Shown one piece after another: positions 8,831-19,446 of a DNA stretch of 64,000 nucleotides (its first letter is position 1; every line of letters begins with the position of its first letter). A program made the position numbers and the translations under genes. The notes beneath the pieces are model-generated. The model was not told the origin of the DNA and did no database searches. It saw only the letters and a list, made by a program, of their open reading frames with translations. The stretch is taken from contig NZ_FQXG01000004.1 of the NCBI RefSeq assembly GCF_900129905.1, positions 436,507 to 500,506 of the forward strand, read 5' to 3'. This stretch comes from Ferrimonas marina (GTDB lineage: Bacteria; Pseudomonadota; Gammaproteobacteria; Enterobacterales; Shewanellaceae).

Positions 8831-10471
8831 ATGAGCACATTGACCCAACTGCCAGCCTGGCAACAACTGAGCCAATGCCGAGCCCGCCTGGAGCAGCAAT
8901 CGCTTCGTCAGGCCTTTGCCGATGACCCCCAGCGTGCCGAGCGCTATACCGTGCGCGCCGCAGGCCTGATGCTGGACTACGCCAAGAACCGCATTGATCA
9001 GCCCACCCTGGATGCCTTGCTGGCCCTGGCCGAGCAGGGAGGCCTGCCCCAGCTGCGCGACGCCATGTTTGCCGGCGAGGCGATCAACAACACCGAAGGT
9101 CGCGCCGTGCTGCACACCGCGCTGCGGAATCGTCAGCGTGACAGCATCCTGGTGGAGGGCGAGAACGTGGTGCCGGAAGTGCGCGCCACCCTGGCCAAGA
9201 TGAAAGGCTTTGTTGAGCAGATCCACAACGGCGAGCGCACCGGCTACACCGGCCAGGCCTTTACCGACGTGATCGCCATCGGCATCGGTGGCTCCTTCCT
9301 TGGCCCCAAGGTGGCCACCGAGGCACTGCGCCCCTACGCCAAGCCACTGCGGATGCACTACGTTGCCAACGTCGATGGCACCGCCCTGGCCGAGAAACTG
9401 AAAAAGGTCGACCCGGCCACCACCCTGGTGGTGATGTCCTCCAAGTCCTTCACCACCCAGGAGACCCTGGCCAACACTGAAAGCACCCGGGACTGGTTCC
9501 TGGCCAGCGGTGCCAGCCAGGCCGACGTGGCCAAGCACTTTGTCGCGGTCAGCTCCAACGTACCGGCAGCGGTGGCCTTTGGCATCGACGCCGACAACGT
9601 GTTCCCGATGTGGGATTGGGTCGGCGGCCGCTACTCGCTGTGGTCCGCCATCGGTTTGCCCATCGCCCTGGCGGTCGGTTTTGACCACTTTGAGCAGCTG
9701 CTCGCTGGTGCCGAAGCGATGGACCGCCATTTCTGTGAGGCCCCGCTGGAACAGAATATGCCAGTGCTAATGGGCTTGCTGGCGCTGTGGTACGACAACT
9801 TCTTCGATGCCCAGAGCCAGGTGATCCTCAGCTACGACCACTACCTGCGTGGCCTGCCCGCCTACGTCCAGCAGCTGGATATGGAGAGCAACGGCAAGGG
9901 TGTGGACAAAGAGGGTAACCCGGTCGATTACCGCACCGGCCCGGTGATCTGGGGCGGCGAGGGCACCAACGGACAACACGCCTACCACCAGTTGCTGCAC
10001 CAGGGCACCGCCCTGATCCCGGCGGACTTTATCCTGCCGCTCAACAGCCACAATCCGCTGGGTCGTCACCACAACATGCTGGCTGCCAACTGCCTGGCCC
10101 AGGCCCAGGCCCTGATGCAAGGTAAGACCCTGGAGGAAGCCAAGGCGGAACTGGCTGGTAAGGGCCTGTCCGAGACCGAGCTGGACACCCTGGCCAAGCA
10201 CAAGGTGATGCCGGGCAACCGCCCCAGCAACACCCTGCTGATGGACCAGCTGACACCGGCCACCCTGGGGGCACTGATCGCCCTGTATGAGCACCGCACC
10301 TTTGTGCAAGGCGCGCTGTGGGGGATCAACTCCTTCGATCAATGGGGGGTGGAACTGGGCAAGGTATTGGGTAACGCGGTGCTGGCGGAGATCGAGGCGG
10401 AAAACCCCGCCTATCAGCAGGACAGCTCAACCAACGCACTGATCGCCTGCCTGCGAAAAGGGCACATCTGA
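8831..10471 (+). CDS. pgi: Glucose-6-phosphate isomerase
   Basis: Cytoplasmic enzyme that interconverts glucose-6-phosphate and fructose-6-phosphate. The 546-residue product is close to the 549 of E. coli. It has the PGI signatures [15 protein letters not shown] and [12 protein letters not shown], the sugar-phosphate loop [23 protein letters not shown], and [15 protein letters not shown] with its catalytic histidine. I prefer the ATG at 8831 ([14 protein letters not shown]) over the in-frame ATG at 8816, because GGACA lies at workable spacing and family N-termini begin near there. Confidence 0.97.
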   Translation: MSTLTQLPAWQQLSQCRARLEQQSLRQAFADDPQRAERYTVRAAGLMLDYAKNRIDQPTLDALLALAEQGGLPQLRDAMFAGEAINNTEGRAVLHTALRNRQRDSILVEGENVVPEVRATLAKMKGFVEQIHNGERTGYTGQAFTDVIAIGIGGSFLGPKVATEALRPYAKPLRMHYVANVDGTALAEKLKKVDPATTLVVMSSKSFTTQETLANTESTRDWFLASGASQADVAKHFVAVSSNVPAAVAFGIDADNVFPMWDWVGGRYSLWSAIGLPIALAVGFDHFEQLLAGAEAMDRHFCEAPLEQNMPVLMGLLALWYDNFFDAQSQVILSYDHYLRGLPAYVQQLDMESNGKGVDKEGNPVDYRTGPVIWGGEGTNGQHAYHQLLHQGTALIPADFILPLNSHNPLGRHHNMLAANCLAQAQALMQGKTLEEAKAELAGKGLSETELDTLAKHKVMPGNRPSNTLLMDQLTPATLGALIALYEHRTFVQGALWGINSFDQWGVELGKVLGNAVLAEIEAENPAYQQDSSTNALIACLRKGHI

Positions 10472-10575
10472 TCGCCATCGGCCGGTAACGTTGTTGCAAC
10501 ATTTTCATTGCATGGTGTTTTCCATCTGTGATATCTAGATTGTGACAACAGGAAAAACCGTTGGGGGGATGTGTT

Positions 10576-10767
10576 ATGGAAAGACTGGATTACGGTTCAC
10601 CGGAAGGAAGTGTGGTGGAGAAACCGACCCGCTCACGGGGCAGCAAGAAGCGCAAATGGCGTGAAATTGAAGCACTGAAAGAACGGGCACGGTTGCGCAA
10701 AGAGCTGGAAGACATCGACTTCTGCTTTGAGTTCACCGCCGACGTGGAAGACATGCTGGAAGAGTAA
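10576..10767 (+). CDS. DUF3545 family small protein
   Basis: The 63-residue protein (MERLDYGSPEG...) has a basic middle (RGSKKRKWREIEALKERARL) and an acidic C-terminus (EDIDFCFEFTADVEDMLEE). This pattern and the W-R-E-I-E core match DUF3545 proteins of Shewanella and Vibrio relatives, which have no assigned function. GGGGGAT lies about 6 nt before the ATG at 10576. An intrinsic terminator follows. The charged helical character could suit nucleic-acid or ribosome contact, but that is speculation. Confidence 0.75.
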   Translation: MERLDYGSPEGSVVEKPTRSRGSKKRKWREIEALKERARLRKELEDIDFCFEFTADVEDMLEE

Positions 10768-10797
10768 GGCATCCACCCAAACGCGACAGATAAAGGA

Positions 10798-10825
10798 AAC
10801 GCCCCGCAATGCGGGGCGTTTTTTT
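10798..10825. terminator. Terminator after DUF3545 gene
   Basis: A perfect stem AACGCCCCGC/GCGGGGCGTT with loop AAT is followed by a run of T. The few A residues on the left give at best weak termination for the convergent hemerythrin gene. Confidence 0.88.
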
Positions 10826-10851
10826 GTCTTCAATTCAGCGCAGTGGCGCCG

Positions 10852-11406
10852 CTAGGGGGCTTCCGCCTCCAGCTCCGCCAGGTAGGCGCGCAGATCCTCG
10901 TACTCCTGGTCATTGCCCTCGCTGAACAGCGGGTCTTCGATCAGCTTGGTCGCCACCTTCTGCTGCAGGATGGCCCAGTCCGCCTCGGTCAGCTCCTGCT
11001 CCAGCACCGGCAGCACATAACGCTCCTCCTGCTCCAGGTGATGGCGTTGCTGGTGGGCAAAGTCGCGCAGATCGGCAATCAGCCGCTCCCGCGGCACCAC
11101 CGCATCGTTGAGGATCATATTGAGGGTATCCATCAACTGGTCGGTGGATTCCGCCAGTACCTTATGCTCCTGGCCCAGCCGGTGCACCGTTTCCGCCCCT
11201 TTGCCCTGCTTCTCCAGGTAGTACTGGTAGAGGATATCCTCCATCGGGTGGTGGCTATGATCGGCGTAGCGCTGCAGGTAGTCGATCACATCCCGCACCA
11301 GTGGCAGGCTCACCTCCTGGCCCAAAGCCAGACGATTCGCTTTGTTATCCAACAGCGCCAGCAACGTAGCGATGTGGGCATGATCAGTGTGGATCCTTGC
11401 CAGCAT
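10852..11406 (-). CDS. Hemerythrin domain protein (HHE cation-binding)
   Basis: The 184-residue cytoplasmic protein is predicted to be a four-helix bundle carrying a di-iron site. Putative ligands occur in hemerythrin-like order: HTDHAHI (6-12), a HSHHPMEDILY block (about 50-60, H..E), QEHKVL (about 80), and QQRHHLEQEERYVLPVLE (about 116-133, HH..E..E). Such proteins sense or bind oxygen, NO or iron, and some help repair iron-sulfur clusters; which applies here is unknown. The ATG at 11406 has AAGGGTGAG before it, so the longer in-frame extension is unlikely. Confidence 0.85.
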   Translation of the reverse strand: MLARIHTDHAHIATLLALLDNKANRLALGQEVSLPLVRDVIDYLQRYADHSHHPMEDILYQYYLEKQGKGAETVHRLGQEHKVLAESTDQLMDTLNMILNDAVVPRERLIADLRDFAHQQRHHLEQEERYVLPVLEQELTEADWAILQQKVATKLIEDPLFSEGNDQEYEDLRAYLAELEAEAP

Positions 11407-11508
11407 AGGCTCACCCTTCTGTCCGTAAAGTGTTATCTCAACCTTAACTGTTAGCATGGGCTGAGAAAAGCGCGAACGCCTTGATCCCCATCAATGGCCG
11501 GTGATGCC

Positions 11509-12189
11509 TTACTGCGGCAGGCGGGGTTGCCAATCGATGGGATCCAGGCCCTGCTGCTGCAGCAAGGCGTTGGTCTGGGTAAAGTGGCCGCAGTCAAAAA
11601 AGCCCCGGTAGGCCGACAGCGGCGAGGGGTGAGGGGCATCCAGCACATGATGACGACTGCGGTCGATCCCCTTGCCTTTCTTCTGGGCATGGCTGCCCCA
11701 CAGCAAGAACACCACCCCCTCTCGCTCCCGGTTCACCGCCTCGATCACCGCATCGGTGAAGCGCTCCCAACCCAGCTTGGCGTGAGAATGAGCCTGGCCG
11801 TCGACCACCGTCAGCACCGTATTGAGCAGCAACACCCCCTGATCGGCCCAGCTGCCCAGGTAGCCATGCTCTGGCAACTCAAAACCGGGAAACTCCTGGG
11901 CCAGCGCCTTGTAGATATTTACCAGCGATGGCGGCGGCTTGATTCCGGGGGCAACGGAGAAGCACAGGCCATGGGCCTGATTAGGGCCGTGGTAGGGATC
12001 CTGGCCCAGGATCACCACCTTAACCTGGTCAAAGTCAGTACGTTGAAACGCCTCGAACACCTGGTGCTCAGGGGGATAGATGAGCTGGCCCTCGCTGCGC
12101 CACTGGGCCAGCTGCGTCATCATCTGGCGAAAATAGGGCTGGGCTTGCTCCTCGGCCAGGATAGGGCCCCACTGGTTCTGCACCGGCAT
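11509..12189 (-). CDS. ung: Uracil-DNA glycosylase
   Basis: Removes uracil from DNA, the first step of base-excision repair. The 226-residue product has the catalytic water-activating motif [18 protein letters not shown] (62-79, Asp64 as in E. coli) and the DNA-intercalation loop [11 protein letters not shown] (187-197, catalytic His187). The ATG at 12189 follows AAGGAG at 5-6 nt. It is divergently transcribed from nfo, whose product cuts the abasic sites that Ung creates, so both promoters share the 143 bp between them. Confidence 0.98.
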   Translation of the reverse strand: MPVQNQWGPILAEEQAQPYFRQMMTQLAQWRSEGQLIYPPEHQVFEAFQRTDFDQVKVVILGQDPYHGPNQAHGLCFSVAPGIKPPPSLVNIYKALAQEFPGFELPEHGYLGSWADQGVLLLNTVLTVVDGQAHSHAKLGWERFTDAVIEAVNREREGVVFLLWGSHAQKKGKGIDRSRHHVLDAPHPSPLSAYRGFFDCGHFTQTNALLQQQGLDPIDWQPRLPQ

Positions 12190-12332
12190 CTTGTTCTCCT
12201 TTGGCGATGTTGGCGCCAGCATAGCGAAGCGGCGGGCTGCGGAAAAGCCAGGGCGGGCAATCGCTTTCCCCGGCTTGCCCGGGCAGGACCGACACCGTAC
12301 CATCGCGCCAGCCAAGCCAGTTCGGAGAGAAC

Positions 12333-13196
12333 ATGCCACACACCCAGTCCAGCCGCTTTGTCGGCGCCCATGTCAGCGCCAGTGGTGGCGTCGAGAACGC
12401 CCCCCTCAACGCCGCTAAGATCGGCGCCCGCGCCTTTGCCCTGTTCACCAAGAACCAACGACGCTGGCAGGCCAAACCGCTGTCTAGCGACAACATCGAC
12501 AAGTTCCGGGCCAATTGTGAGCGACTGGGTTTTGCTGCCGAACAGATCCTGCCCCACGACAGCTACCTGATTAACCTCGGCCACCCCGAGCCAGAAGCGC
12601 TGGCCCGCTCCCGCGAGGCCTTTATCGACGAGATGCAGCGCTGCGAGCAGCTGGGTTTGACCCTGCTCAACTTCCACCCCGGCAGCCACCTGCGCAAGGT
12701 GGATGAAGACCGCTGCCTGGCCACCATCGCCGATTCCATCAACCTGGCGCTGGAGGCGACCCAAGGGGTCAGCGCGGTGATCGAGAACACCGCCGGACAG
12801 GGCAGCAACCTGGGCCACCGCTTCGAGCAACTGGCGGCGATCATCGACCGGGTGGAAGACAAGAGCCGGGTTGGTGTCTGTCTGGATACCTGCCACACCT
12901 TTGCCGCCGGCTACGATCTGCGTAGCACCGAGGCCTGCCAGCACACCTTTGCCGAGTTTGATCGCATCGTCGGCCTGTCCTACCTCAAGGGGATGCACCT
13001 CAACGGCTCCAAATCCACCCTGAGCAGCCGGGTGGATCGTCACCACAGCCTGCACCAGGGCGAGCTGGGCAGCGACGTGTTCCAGTTTTTGATGAGCCAC
13101 CCGGCCACGAAGGGGATCCCCATGGTGCTGGAGACCATCGACGAGACCCTGTGGGCCGACGAGATCCAGTGGCTCTACAGCCTGGAACATCGCTGA
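12333..13196 (+). CDS. nfo: Endonuclease IV (AP endonuclease family 2)
   Basis: Cuts DNA 5' of abasic sites. The 287-residue TIM-barrel protein contains [20 protein letters not shown] (zinc-ligand His), VIENTAGQG (Glu ligand), [16 protein letters not shown] (Asp and His ligands), and [15 protein letters not shown] (Asp and His ligands), with VLETIDET near the C-terminus (Glu ligand). The block before the last histidines reads HLNGSKS where E. coli has HLNDAKS; that residue is not a zinc ligand, so activity is expected. GGAGAG precedes the ATG. Divergent from ung. Confidence 0.97.
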   Translation: MPHTQSSRFVGAHVSASGGVENAPLNAAKIGARAFALFTKNQRRWQAKPLSSDNIDKFRANCERLGFAAEQILPHDSYLINLGHPEPEALARSREAFIDEMQRCEQLGLTLLNFHPGSHLRKVDEDRCLATIADSINLALEATQGVSAVIENTAGQGSNLGHRFEQLAAIIDRVEDKSRVGVCLDTCHTFAAGYDLRSTEACQHTFAEFDRIVGLSYLKGMHLNGSKSTLSSRVDRHHSLHQGELGSDVFQFLMSHPATKGIPMVLETIDETLWADEIQWLYSLEHR

Positions 13197-13222
13197 GCCT
13201 GGCATGACCGGCTCCTGTCTCC

Positions 13223-13262
13223 CTGTGCTGTGGCGTGTAGCAACACACCCACAGCACAGTTT
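13223..13262 (+). terminator. Hairpin terminator after nfo
   Basis: CTGTGCTGTGG pairs with CCACAGCACAG, with GTGT/ACAC inside, followed by TTT. The stem is strong but the T-run is short. Confidence 0.6.
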
Positions 13263-13381
13263 ACGAATGCCGTTCAGCTCAGCTTAAGGTTCAGCTCACA
13301 CTCCTTGCAGCGCAAGCTCAGACTGCGGTGTGGGTGAGCTACCATGCACGCCCCTTACTGCCCAGATTTAGAACGAGATCC

Positions 13382-13798
13382 ATGATCAAGCCCGCCCTTC
13401 TTGTTGCCGCCTCACTGCTGCTGACCGCCTGCGTGTCGACCTATGACGATGTCCGACCGGGCCGGGACGGCATCCATCAAATCACCGTGTACGACCGGGA
13501 TCAGCAAGAGTCCATGCGCAACGCGCTAAACCAATCGCGGGCCTATTGCCGCTCGCTGCAGCAGTCGATGTTTGTGATCAGCGAGGAGACCCGCTACCAG
13601 GGCACCCTGCCCCAGGCGGAGTTTGAGCGACAGAAGGCACTGGCCAACGCCGCCTCGCAAGCCGGTGACCGTCTGCAGACGCAAAGCAGCAGCCAGGGCG
13701 CCAATGACGTTGGCCGACTTCTGTCTGGCGTGGCGGGTAGCCTGGATGACAGCCTGCAGGAGCCCTACGAGGCCAAGTTGCAGTTCGAGTGTCAGTGA
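13382..13798 (+). CDS. Small predicted lipoprotein, function unknown
   Basis: The 138-residue product begins MIKPALLVAASLLLTACVS with the lipobox LTAC, so Cys17 should be lipidated; the following Val-Ser favours outer-membrane sorting. The mature part is polar, with a central helical, Gln/Ala-rich stretch (FERQKALANAASQAGDRLQTQ) and a C-terminal FECQ. Cys59 (RAYCRSL) and the last Cys could form a disulfide. I do not recognise the family. It is a single gene preceding a bidirectional terminator shared with gmhA. Confidence 0.75.
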   Translation: MIKPALLVAASLLLTACVSTYDDVRPGRDGIHQITVYDRDQQESMRNALNQSRAYCRSLQQSMFVISEETRYQGTLPQAEFERQKALANAASQAGDRLQTQSSSQGANDVGRLLSGVAGSLDDSLQEPYEAKLQFECQ

Positions 13799-13815
13799 GC
13801 ACGGAAACACCCAAG

Positions 13816-13843
13816 AAAAAGGGCACCCTCTCGGGTGCCCTTT
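13816..13843. terminator. Bidirectional terminator, lipoprotein / gmhA
   Basis: GGGCACCC and GGGTGCCC pair around TCTC, with five A residues on the left and TTT on the right. It lies between two convergent genes, and the A-run makes it stronger for the minus strand. Confidence 0.75.
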
Positions 13844-13866
13844 GTGATCCTGGCGGAGGATGGCGC

Positions 13867-14445
13867 TTAGGCCTCCATCTCCTTCTCGATCAGCTGAATG
13901 ATGATGTGGATGATCTTGATGTGGATCTCTTGGATGCGATCGGCGTAGCCAAAGTGCGGTACCCGGATCTCGATGTCCGCCACGCCGGCCATCTTGCCGC
14001 CATCCTTGCCGGTCAGGGCGATGGTCTTCATCCCTTTGTTCTTGGCCGCCTCAATGGCGTTGAGGATGTTGCCGGAGTTGCCTGAGGTGGACAGGCCAAA
14101 CAGCACGTCGCCCTTGGAGCCCACCGCCTCAACGTAGCGGGAGAACACAAAGTCGTAGCCGAAGTCGTTGCTGACGCAGGACAGGTGGCTGGGATCGGAG
14201 ATGGCGATCCCCGGGTAGCCCGGACGGTTCTCCCGGTAGCGGCCGGTCAGCTCCTCGGCAAAGTGCATCGCATCGCAGTGAGAGCCACCATTACCGCAAG
14301 ACAGCACCTTGCCCTCCTGCTTGAAGGCATCCGCAATCAGCTTGGCGGCAGCCTCAATCTGGGCGAGGTTGTGCTCATCGCTCAAGAATTTATTGAGGAC
14401 GTCTGCTGCTTCAGTCAGTTCAGCCTTGATTAGATCCTGATACAT
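13867..14445 (-). CDS. gmhA: Phosphoheptose isomerase
   Basis: Converts sedoheptulose-7-phosphate to D-glycero-manno-heptose-7-phosphate, the first step to lipopolysaccharide inner-core heptose. The 192-residue SIS-domain protein has [35 protein letters not shown] and the C-terminal [13 protein letters not shown] helix with metal-binding His/Glu residues. The length equals E. coli GmhA. Its substrate is also handled by transaldolase, encoded 5 kb away. It is monocistronic, with no obvious promoter elements in the 200 bp upstream. Confidence 0.97.
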   Translation of the reverse strand: MYQDLIKAELTEAADVLNKFLSDEHNLAQIEAAAKLIADAFKQEGKVLSCGNGGSHCDAMHFAEELTGRYRENRPGYPGIAISDPSHLSCVSNDFGYDFVFSRYVEAVGSKGDVLFGLSTSGNSGNILNAIEAAKNKGMKTIALTGKDGGKMAGVADIEIRVPHFGYADRIQEIHIKIIHIIIQLIEKEMEA

Positions 14446-14600
14446 GGATGCTCTCTCGTTGGTTGTGTGTCATTGCCAGCATGGCATTCTGTCGAAGTCT
14501 ACTGATTGAAACCGTTCTGTCGATAGTTAGGGGTCACAAGGCGTGAACCCTCTCCCTTTTCTGTGGGGGACTTTCCAGCGCCGGTGAGTGACAAATACCC

Positions 14601-14629
14601 AAAAAACAAAGGCGCCTATCGGCGCCTTT
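14601..14629 (-). terminator. Terminator of the thr operon
   Basis: On the minus strand AAAGGCGCC pairs with GGCGCCTTT and is followed by GTTTTTT, 19 bp after the thrC stop. Confidence 0.88.
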
Positions 14630-14647
14630 GCGGTTTTCAGCCCTTAA

Positions 14648-15928
14648 CTACACGGTACGATGCAGATAGGCCTCGAACGCCGCTGCGTCAGCTCCCAGGG
14701 TTTCACTGAGTACCTGCTTGTCGACCACCGCGGCCAGCGCCGGCGGCAGCGGTAGCTCGATCTCCAGCACCTGCTCCACCGCCCCCTGGAACTTGGCCGG
14801 GTGAGCGGTGCCCAGAAACACCCCAACCTCGCCGGGCTGCAGCTGGCGTTCCAGCGCCTCGCTGGCCACCGCTGCGTGGGGCTCTGACAGGTAACCCTGT
14901 TGATGGAGCTGACGCAACCGCTGCTCGGTCTCGGCCTCACTGACCCGCTCCGCCGCCAGGGTGCTCAGCGGCCAACCCTGGCGCTGGCACAACGCCTCGA
15001 CCCGGGGCCAGTTATTGGGACTGGTGACGTCCATGGCGTTGGACAGGGTGGCGTGCACCGGCATCGGCGACCACACCCCGTCGGCCAGGTAGCGCGGTAC
15101 CGTGTCATTGGCGTTGGTAGCAGCAACGAAGCGCTTGATCGGCGCCCCCATCGCCTTGGCCAGCAGGCCGGCGGTGAGATTGCCAAAGTTACCGGAGGGC
15201 ACCGAGAACACCGCCTGCTCGCGCTGCGCGGCCGGCAATTGTGCCAGCGCCTCAAAGTAGTAGCAGATCTGCGCCAGCAGCCGGGCGATGTTGATGGAGT
15301 TGGCCGAGGTCAGACCGTAGCGCTGCTTCAGCGGTGCGTCGGAGAAGGCCCCCTTCACCAGCGCCTGGCAGTCGTCGAAGCTGCCTTTCACCGCCAGGGT
15401 GTGGATGTTGTCCCCCAGGGTGCAGAACATCTTCTCCTGCAGCGGGCTGATGCCGCCATCGGGGTAGAGCACCACCACCTGGATGTTATCCAGCCCATAG
15501 AAGGCGTCCGCCACCGCGGCGCCGGTATCGCCGGAGGTGGCGGTGAGGATGGTCAGCGGCGTGTCCTCGGCAAACCGGCTCAGACACTGGGCCAGGAAGC
15601 GGGCGCCGAAGTCCTTAAACGCCAGGGTGGGGCCATGGAACAGCTCGAGACAGTGGCTGCGCTCAGTCACCGCCTGCAGAGGCGCGGCAAAGCGAAAGGC
15701 ATCGCGCACCAGTGCACTGACCGTCTCCTGGCCCAGCTCCGGCGCCAGCCAGGCCCCCATCACCTGCTCGGCCCGCGCCAGCATGTCCTGCTGCCAGAAC
15801 GCCGCATCCAGGGTCAGTTGCGGGATCTGGTCTGGGAAGAACAGCCCCTGTTGCTGGCCAAGTCCCTGGCGAACCGCCTCGGCAAAGCTCAGTCGCTCTG
15901 CCGGCACCTTCAGATTCACCCACTCCAT
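14648..15928 (-). CDS. thrC: Threonine synthase
   Basis: PLP enzyme converting phosphohomoserine to threonine, the last step of the pathway. The 426-residue product shows HGPTLAFKDFGARF with the PLP lysine, TATSGDTGAAVADAF for phosphate binding, and SVPSGNFGNLTAGLLAKAMG. The ATG at 15928 overlaps the thrB stop by one base (TGATG), so it is translationally coupled; an upstream in-frame extension overlapping thrB is rejected. It is the last gene of thrLABC. Confidence 0.97.
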   Translation of the reverse strand: MEWVNLKVPAERLSFAEAVRQGLGQQQGLFFPDQIPQLTLDAAFWQQDMLARAEQVMGAWLAPELGQETVSALVRDAFRFAAPLQAVTERSHCLELFHGPTLAFKDFGARFLAQCLSRFAEDTPLTILTATSGDTGAAVADAFYGLDNIQVVVLYPDGGISPLQEKMFCTLGDNIHTLAVKGSFDDCQALVKGAFSDAPLKQRYGLTSANSINIARLLAQICYYFEALAQLPAAQREQAVFSVPSGNFGNLTAGLLAKAMGAPIKRFVAATNANDTVPRYLADGVWSPMPVHATLSNAMDVTSPNNWPRVEALCQRQGWPLSTLAAERVSEAETEQRLRQLHQQGYLSEPHAAVASEALERQLQPGEVGVFLGTAHPAKFQGAVEQVLEIELPLPPALAAVVDKQVLSETLGADAAAFEAYLHRTV

Positions 15929-16881
15929 CACATCGCTCCTCTTTCTACCTGAACACCGACCGGATCCAATTTGCAGATCCGCACCAGGCCCCGGGCATTC
16001 AATACATAATGTTGTTGCAGATAGCGCGCCGCCGCTTCTGCTTGTGTTTTGTCGCCGGCCACCGCAAACAGGGTGGGGCCGGAACCGGAGATCCCCACCG
16101 CAGGGCAACCCAGCGCCTGCAGCTTATCCCGCGCGGCCTGGTAGCCAGGGATGTGCGCCGCCCGATAGGGCTCAGCCACCACGTCCTTAAGCACCGCCAG
16201 CGCCTGCGCTTCATCCTGGCGATGGCAGGCATCGACGAAGCTGGCCAGCTGCTGGCCAAAGCGCAGCGCGGTGGCCAGCGGCAACTCGGTCGGTAACAGG
16301 GCGCGCATCTTGGCGGTGGACAGGGTGATGCCGGGGTAGGCCACCACCCAATACCAGGCGTTAAAGCCCGGCAACGCCCGGGCGCCGTCCTGCTGCATCA
16401 GCTGCAGTCCCCCCAGGTAGCTGGGCGCGACGTTGTCGTAATGCACGCTGCCGGAGATCTGCCCCTCCAGCTCCCCCATCATCACCAGCAACTCCTGCGG
16501 TGACAATGGGCTGTCGAAGAAGGCGTTGACCGCCGCCAGCGCCGCCACCACCGAGCTGGCGCTGCTGCCCAGGCCACTGCCGATGGGCAGGTTCTTCTCC
16601 AGGGTCAGGGCCAGCCCCTGCTCAGGCTTGCCTTGCTGCTGCAGAAAGTGGCGGGCGCAGCGCAGCACGATATTGTCCGCCACGTTGCCCGGCAGCAGGT
16701 CGGCGTAGGGGCCGACACACTCCAGTGACAGTGGTCCGTCACTGGCCTCCACATGGACCCGGTCCCCCAGCGGCTCGCCATCCACCGGGGCCAGGGCAGC
16801 GCCGAGCAGATCAAAGCCGACACTGACGTTACCCATGGAGGCGGGGGCGTAGACGCTGACGCGTTGTTTGGCTTGGCTCAT
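15928..16881 (-). CDS. thrB: Homoserine kinase
   Basis: GHMP-family kinase that phosphorylates homoserine. The 317-residue product has SVYAPASMGNVSVGFDLLG, the ATP loop LEKNLPIGSGLGSSASSV, and the C-terminal GISGSGPTLFAVA. It starts 3 bp after the thrA stop and ends overlapping thrC, as in a tightly coupled operon. Confidence 0.97.
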   Translation of the reverse strand: MSQAKQRVSVYAPASMGNVSVGFDLLGAALAPVDGEPLGDRVHVEASDGPLSLECVGPYADLLPGNVADNIVLRCARHFLQQQGKPEQGLALTLEKNLPIGSGLGSSASSVVAALAAVNAFFDSPLSPQELLVMMGELEGQISGSVHYDNVAPSYLGGLQLMQQDGARALPGFNAWYWVVAYPGITLSTAKMRALLPTELPLATALRFGQQLASFVDACHRQDEAQALAVLKDVVAEPYRAAHIPGYQAARDKLQALGCPAVGISGSGPTLFAVAGDKTQAEAAARYLQQHYVLNARGLVRICKLDPVGVQVERGAM

Positions 16882-16884
16882 CCC

Positions 16885-19341
16885 TTAACCCTCCCGTTGC
16901 CAGCTCTGGGTGCGCAGGATATCGGCAAATACCCCGGCGGCGGTGACCTCGGTACCGGCACCATAACCGCGCAGCACAAAGGGCAGTGGCTGATAGTAGC
17001 GGCTGTAGAACGCAAGGGCGTTCTCACCGCCCTTGATGCTGTAGAGCGGGTGCTCAGGCCCGACCGCCTCCAGCACCACCTGGCACTGACCATCGCCGCC
17101 GATCTTTCCGACATAGCGCAGCACCTTGCCCTCATCCCGGGCCGCTGCAATACGCGCAGCGATGGCGCTATCCGCTTCAGGCAGCCGGGCCAGGAAGCTG
17201 TCCACGTCACCGCTGGCATCAAAGCCCGAAGGCAGCACGCTCTCCACCTGGATCTGCTCCAGCTCCAGCGCCATCCCCGCCTCCCGGGCCAGGATCAGCA
17301 CCTTGCGGGCCACGTCCATGCCGGACAGGTCGTCGCGGGGATCCGGCTCGGTAAAGCCCTTCTGTTTGGCCTGCAAGGTGGCCTGGGACAGCGGGATCCC
17401 CTCCTCCAGCAAGCCGAAGATGTAGGATAGCGAGCCGGACAGGATGCCGGAGAAGGCCTGCAGCTGATCGCCAGCGCGCAGCAGCCCCTGCAGGTTGTCG
17501 ATTACCGGCAGGCCGGCACCGACGTTGGTCTCATACAGGAACTGGCGCTTCTGCTCCTGGGCAACTGCTCGCAGGCTCTGGTAGTACTCCAGGCTGCCGG
17601 TGTTGGCCTTCTTGTTGGGGGTAACGATATGCCAGCCGGCAGCTAGGGCGTCCACGTAGCGATCCGCCAGACTCTGCTCGGCGGTGCAATCCACCAGCAC
17701 CGGGTTGACCAGCTTAGCCTCGTGGGCAAAGGCCAGCAGCTTGGCCATGTCCAGCGCCTCACCCTGGTTGGCCAGGCCGTCACGCCACTGTGCCAGCGGC
17801 AGCCCGGCGGCGGCCAACTGCATCTGGCGGGAGTTGGCTACGCCGCACAAACGGATGGCGATGTTCTGCTCGGACAGGCTGGCCTGCTGCGCCTCGATCT
17901 GACGCACCAGCTCGCCGCCGACGTTGCCGGCGCCGATCAGCACCACATCGATAAAGTGGCGGGTATCGAAGAAGTTCTGATGACACAGCCGCAATGCGCT
18001 GGCGGCTTCAGATTGGGCAATCACCGCGGAGATCGCCCGCTCGGAGCTGCCCTGGGCGATGGCCACGGCGGAGGCGCCGGCCTGGGCCAGGGCGCGGAAG
18101 AAGCGCGCCGCCACCCCCTTCTTGGTGCGCATGCCGTCGCCGATCAGGGTCATGATCGCCAGATCCTCAAGGATGGCGATAGGCTCCAGCAGCGACTGCT
18201 TCAGCTCCAGCTCGAACGCCGCTTCCAGTGCGGCCTTGGCAGCGGGCCCGTCCTGGGCGGGCAGACAGAAGGAGATGGAGTACTCGGAGGAGCTTTGGGT
18301 GATCAGCGAGATCGACAGCCCCGCCCGGGCAATGGCGTTGAACACCCGGCCTGCCATCCCCACCATCCCCTTCATGCCGGGGCCGGAGACGCTGATCATC
18401 CACTGGTCCTCCAGCTGGCTGATCGCCTTTACCAGGCTCTTGGAGGGCTCGGTGCGGGCGTGGATCAGGGTACCCGGCGCAGAGGGGTTGAGGGTATTAC
18501 GGATGCGACAGGGCAACTGATGCTGGGCGATAGGGGCGATGGTGCGGGGGTGCAACACCTTGGCGCCAAAGTAGGACAGCTCCATCGCCTCCTCGTAGCT
18601 GAGGGAGGGCAGCAGCTGGGCATCGGCAATCAATCGGGGATCGATGTTGTAGACGCCGTCCACGTCGGTCCAGATCTCACAGCTGTCGGCATAGAGGCAG
18701 GCAGCCAGGCAGGCGGCGGAGTAGTCGGAGCCGTTGCGGCCAAGGGTCACCACCTCGCCGACCTCGTTGCTGGCGGTAAAACCGGGCATCAGCCAGATGC
18801 GATGGGCGCCCAGGTCCAGCTTGGCCAGACGGGCCCGGCTGGCCTCGATCGCCACCTCCGCCTCCAGGTGAGGGCCACGGGCCTGGAAGTAGTGACGCGG
18901 GTCCAGCGCACCGACGTTGGCACCGCGACTGCGAAACAGACCATGCAGCGCCGCCACTGACAGGCGCTCGCCGGTGACCAGTACCTGGGCCATCACCGCA
19001 TCGGGGCAGCGCTTCAGCAGTCGGACCCCCTCCAGCAGGTTGGCCAGCTCCGCCCGCTCCTGGGCAAACTGCTGCGCCAGGGTGGCCTGGGCGGCGGGGT
19101 CCAGCTGCGGTGCCAGGGCCTGCTGCAGCTGTTCCAGGCGCTGGTCCAGCGAGGCAAGGTCCGGTGTCTTCCCTGAAGCGGCAGTCTGGGCTGCCGCCTC
19201 CAGGGCGTTGGTCACGCCACCGGGAGCGGACACCACCAGCATCACCGGAAACTGCGCCGCCGCCTCCGCCACCAGGGTGGCGACGTGTTGCAGCTTCTCC
19301 CCGTCCGCCAGTGACGAACCGCCAAACTTCATTACCTTCAT
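16885..19341 (-). CDS. thrA: Bifunctional aspartokinase I / homoserine dehydrogenase I
   Basis: Catalyses the first and third steps of threonine synthesis. The 818-residue fusion has the aspartokinase domain (about 1-300, beginning [15 protein letters not shown]), tandem ACT regulatory domains (about 310-460, [20 protein letters not shown]), and homoserine dehydrogenase (about 465-818, [17 protein letters not shown] for NAD(P) binding and [17 protein letters not shown]). The size matches E. coli ThrA (820). Threonine feedback inhibition is expected through the ACT domains. Transcription is preceded by thrL and its attenuator. Confidence 0.97.
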   Translation of the reverse strand: MKVMKFGGSSLADGEKLQHVATLVAEAAAQFPVMLVVSAPGGVTNALEAAAQTAASGKTPDLASLDQRLEQLQQALAPQLDPAAQATLAQQFAQERAELANLLEGVRLLKRCPDAVMAQVLVTGERLSVAALHGLFRSRGANVGALDPRHYFQARGPHLEAEVAIEASRARLAKLDLGAHRIWLMPGFTASNEVGEVVTLGRNGSDYSAACLAACLYADSCEIWTDVDGVYNIDPRLIADAQLLPSLSYEEAMELSYFGAKVLHPRTIAPIAQHQLPCRIRNTLNPSAPGTLIHARTEPSKSLVKAISQLEDQWMISVSGPGMKGMVGMAGRVFNAIARAGLSISLITQSSSEYSISFCLPAQDGPAAKAALEAAFELELKQSLLEPIAILEDLAIMTLIGDGMRTKKGVAARFFRALAQAGASAVAIAQGSSERAISAVIAQSEAASALRLCHQNFFDTRHFIDVVLIGAGNVGGELVRQIEAQQASLSEQNIAIRLCGVANSRQMQLAAAGLPLAQWRDGLANQGEALDMAKLLAFAHEAKLVNPVLVDCTAEQSLADRYVDALAAGWHIVTPNKKANTGSLEYYQSLRAVAQEQKRQFLYETNVGAGLPVIDNLQGLLRAGDQLQAFSGILSGSLSYIFGLLEEGIPLSQATLQAKQKGFTEPDPRDDLSGMDVARKVLILAREAGMALELEQIQVESVLPSGFDASGDVDSFLARLPEADSAIAARIAAARDEGKVLRYVGKIGGDGQCQVVLEAVGPEHPLYSIKGGENALAFYSRYYQPLPFVLRGYGAGTEVTAAGVFADILRTQSWQREG

Positions 19342-19379
19342 GCCTTACTCCCTGTCACCAAAACCTTTTTCTACCGTCC

Positions 19380-19419
19380 AAAACACAACAAGCCCGCTCT
19401 TTGGGAGCGGGCTTGTTGT
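19380..19419 (-). promoter_or_regulatory. thr operon attenuator terminator
   Basis: A perfect 15 bp stem (19385-19399 with 19405-19419, loop TTTGG on the plus strand) is followed on the minus strand by GTGTTTT. The 5' arm contains AGCCCGC (19407-19413 on the opposite strand), which can alternatively pair with GCGGGCT at the end of the thrL reading frame (19449-19455). A small GGATTC/GAATCC hairpin (19423-19437) lies between. A ribosome stalled on the threonine codons would leave GCGGGCT free to form the antiterminator; a ribosome reaching the stop would cover it and let the terminator form. Confidence 0.85.
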
Positions 19420-19446
19420 TTGGGATTCTTTGAATCCGAGGTGCCG

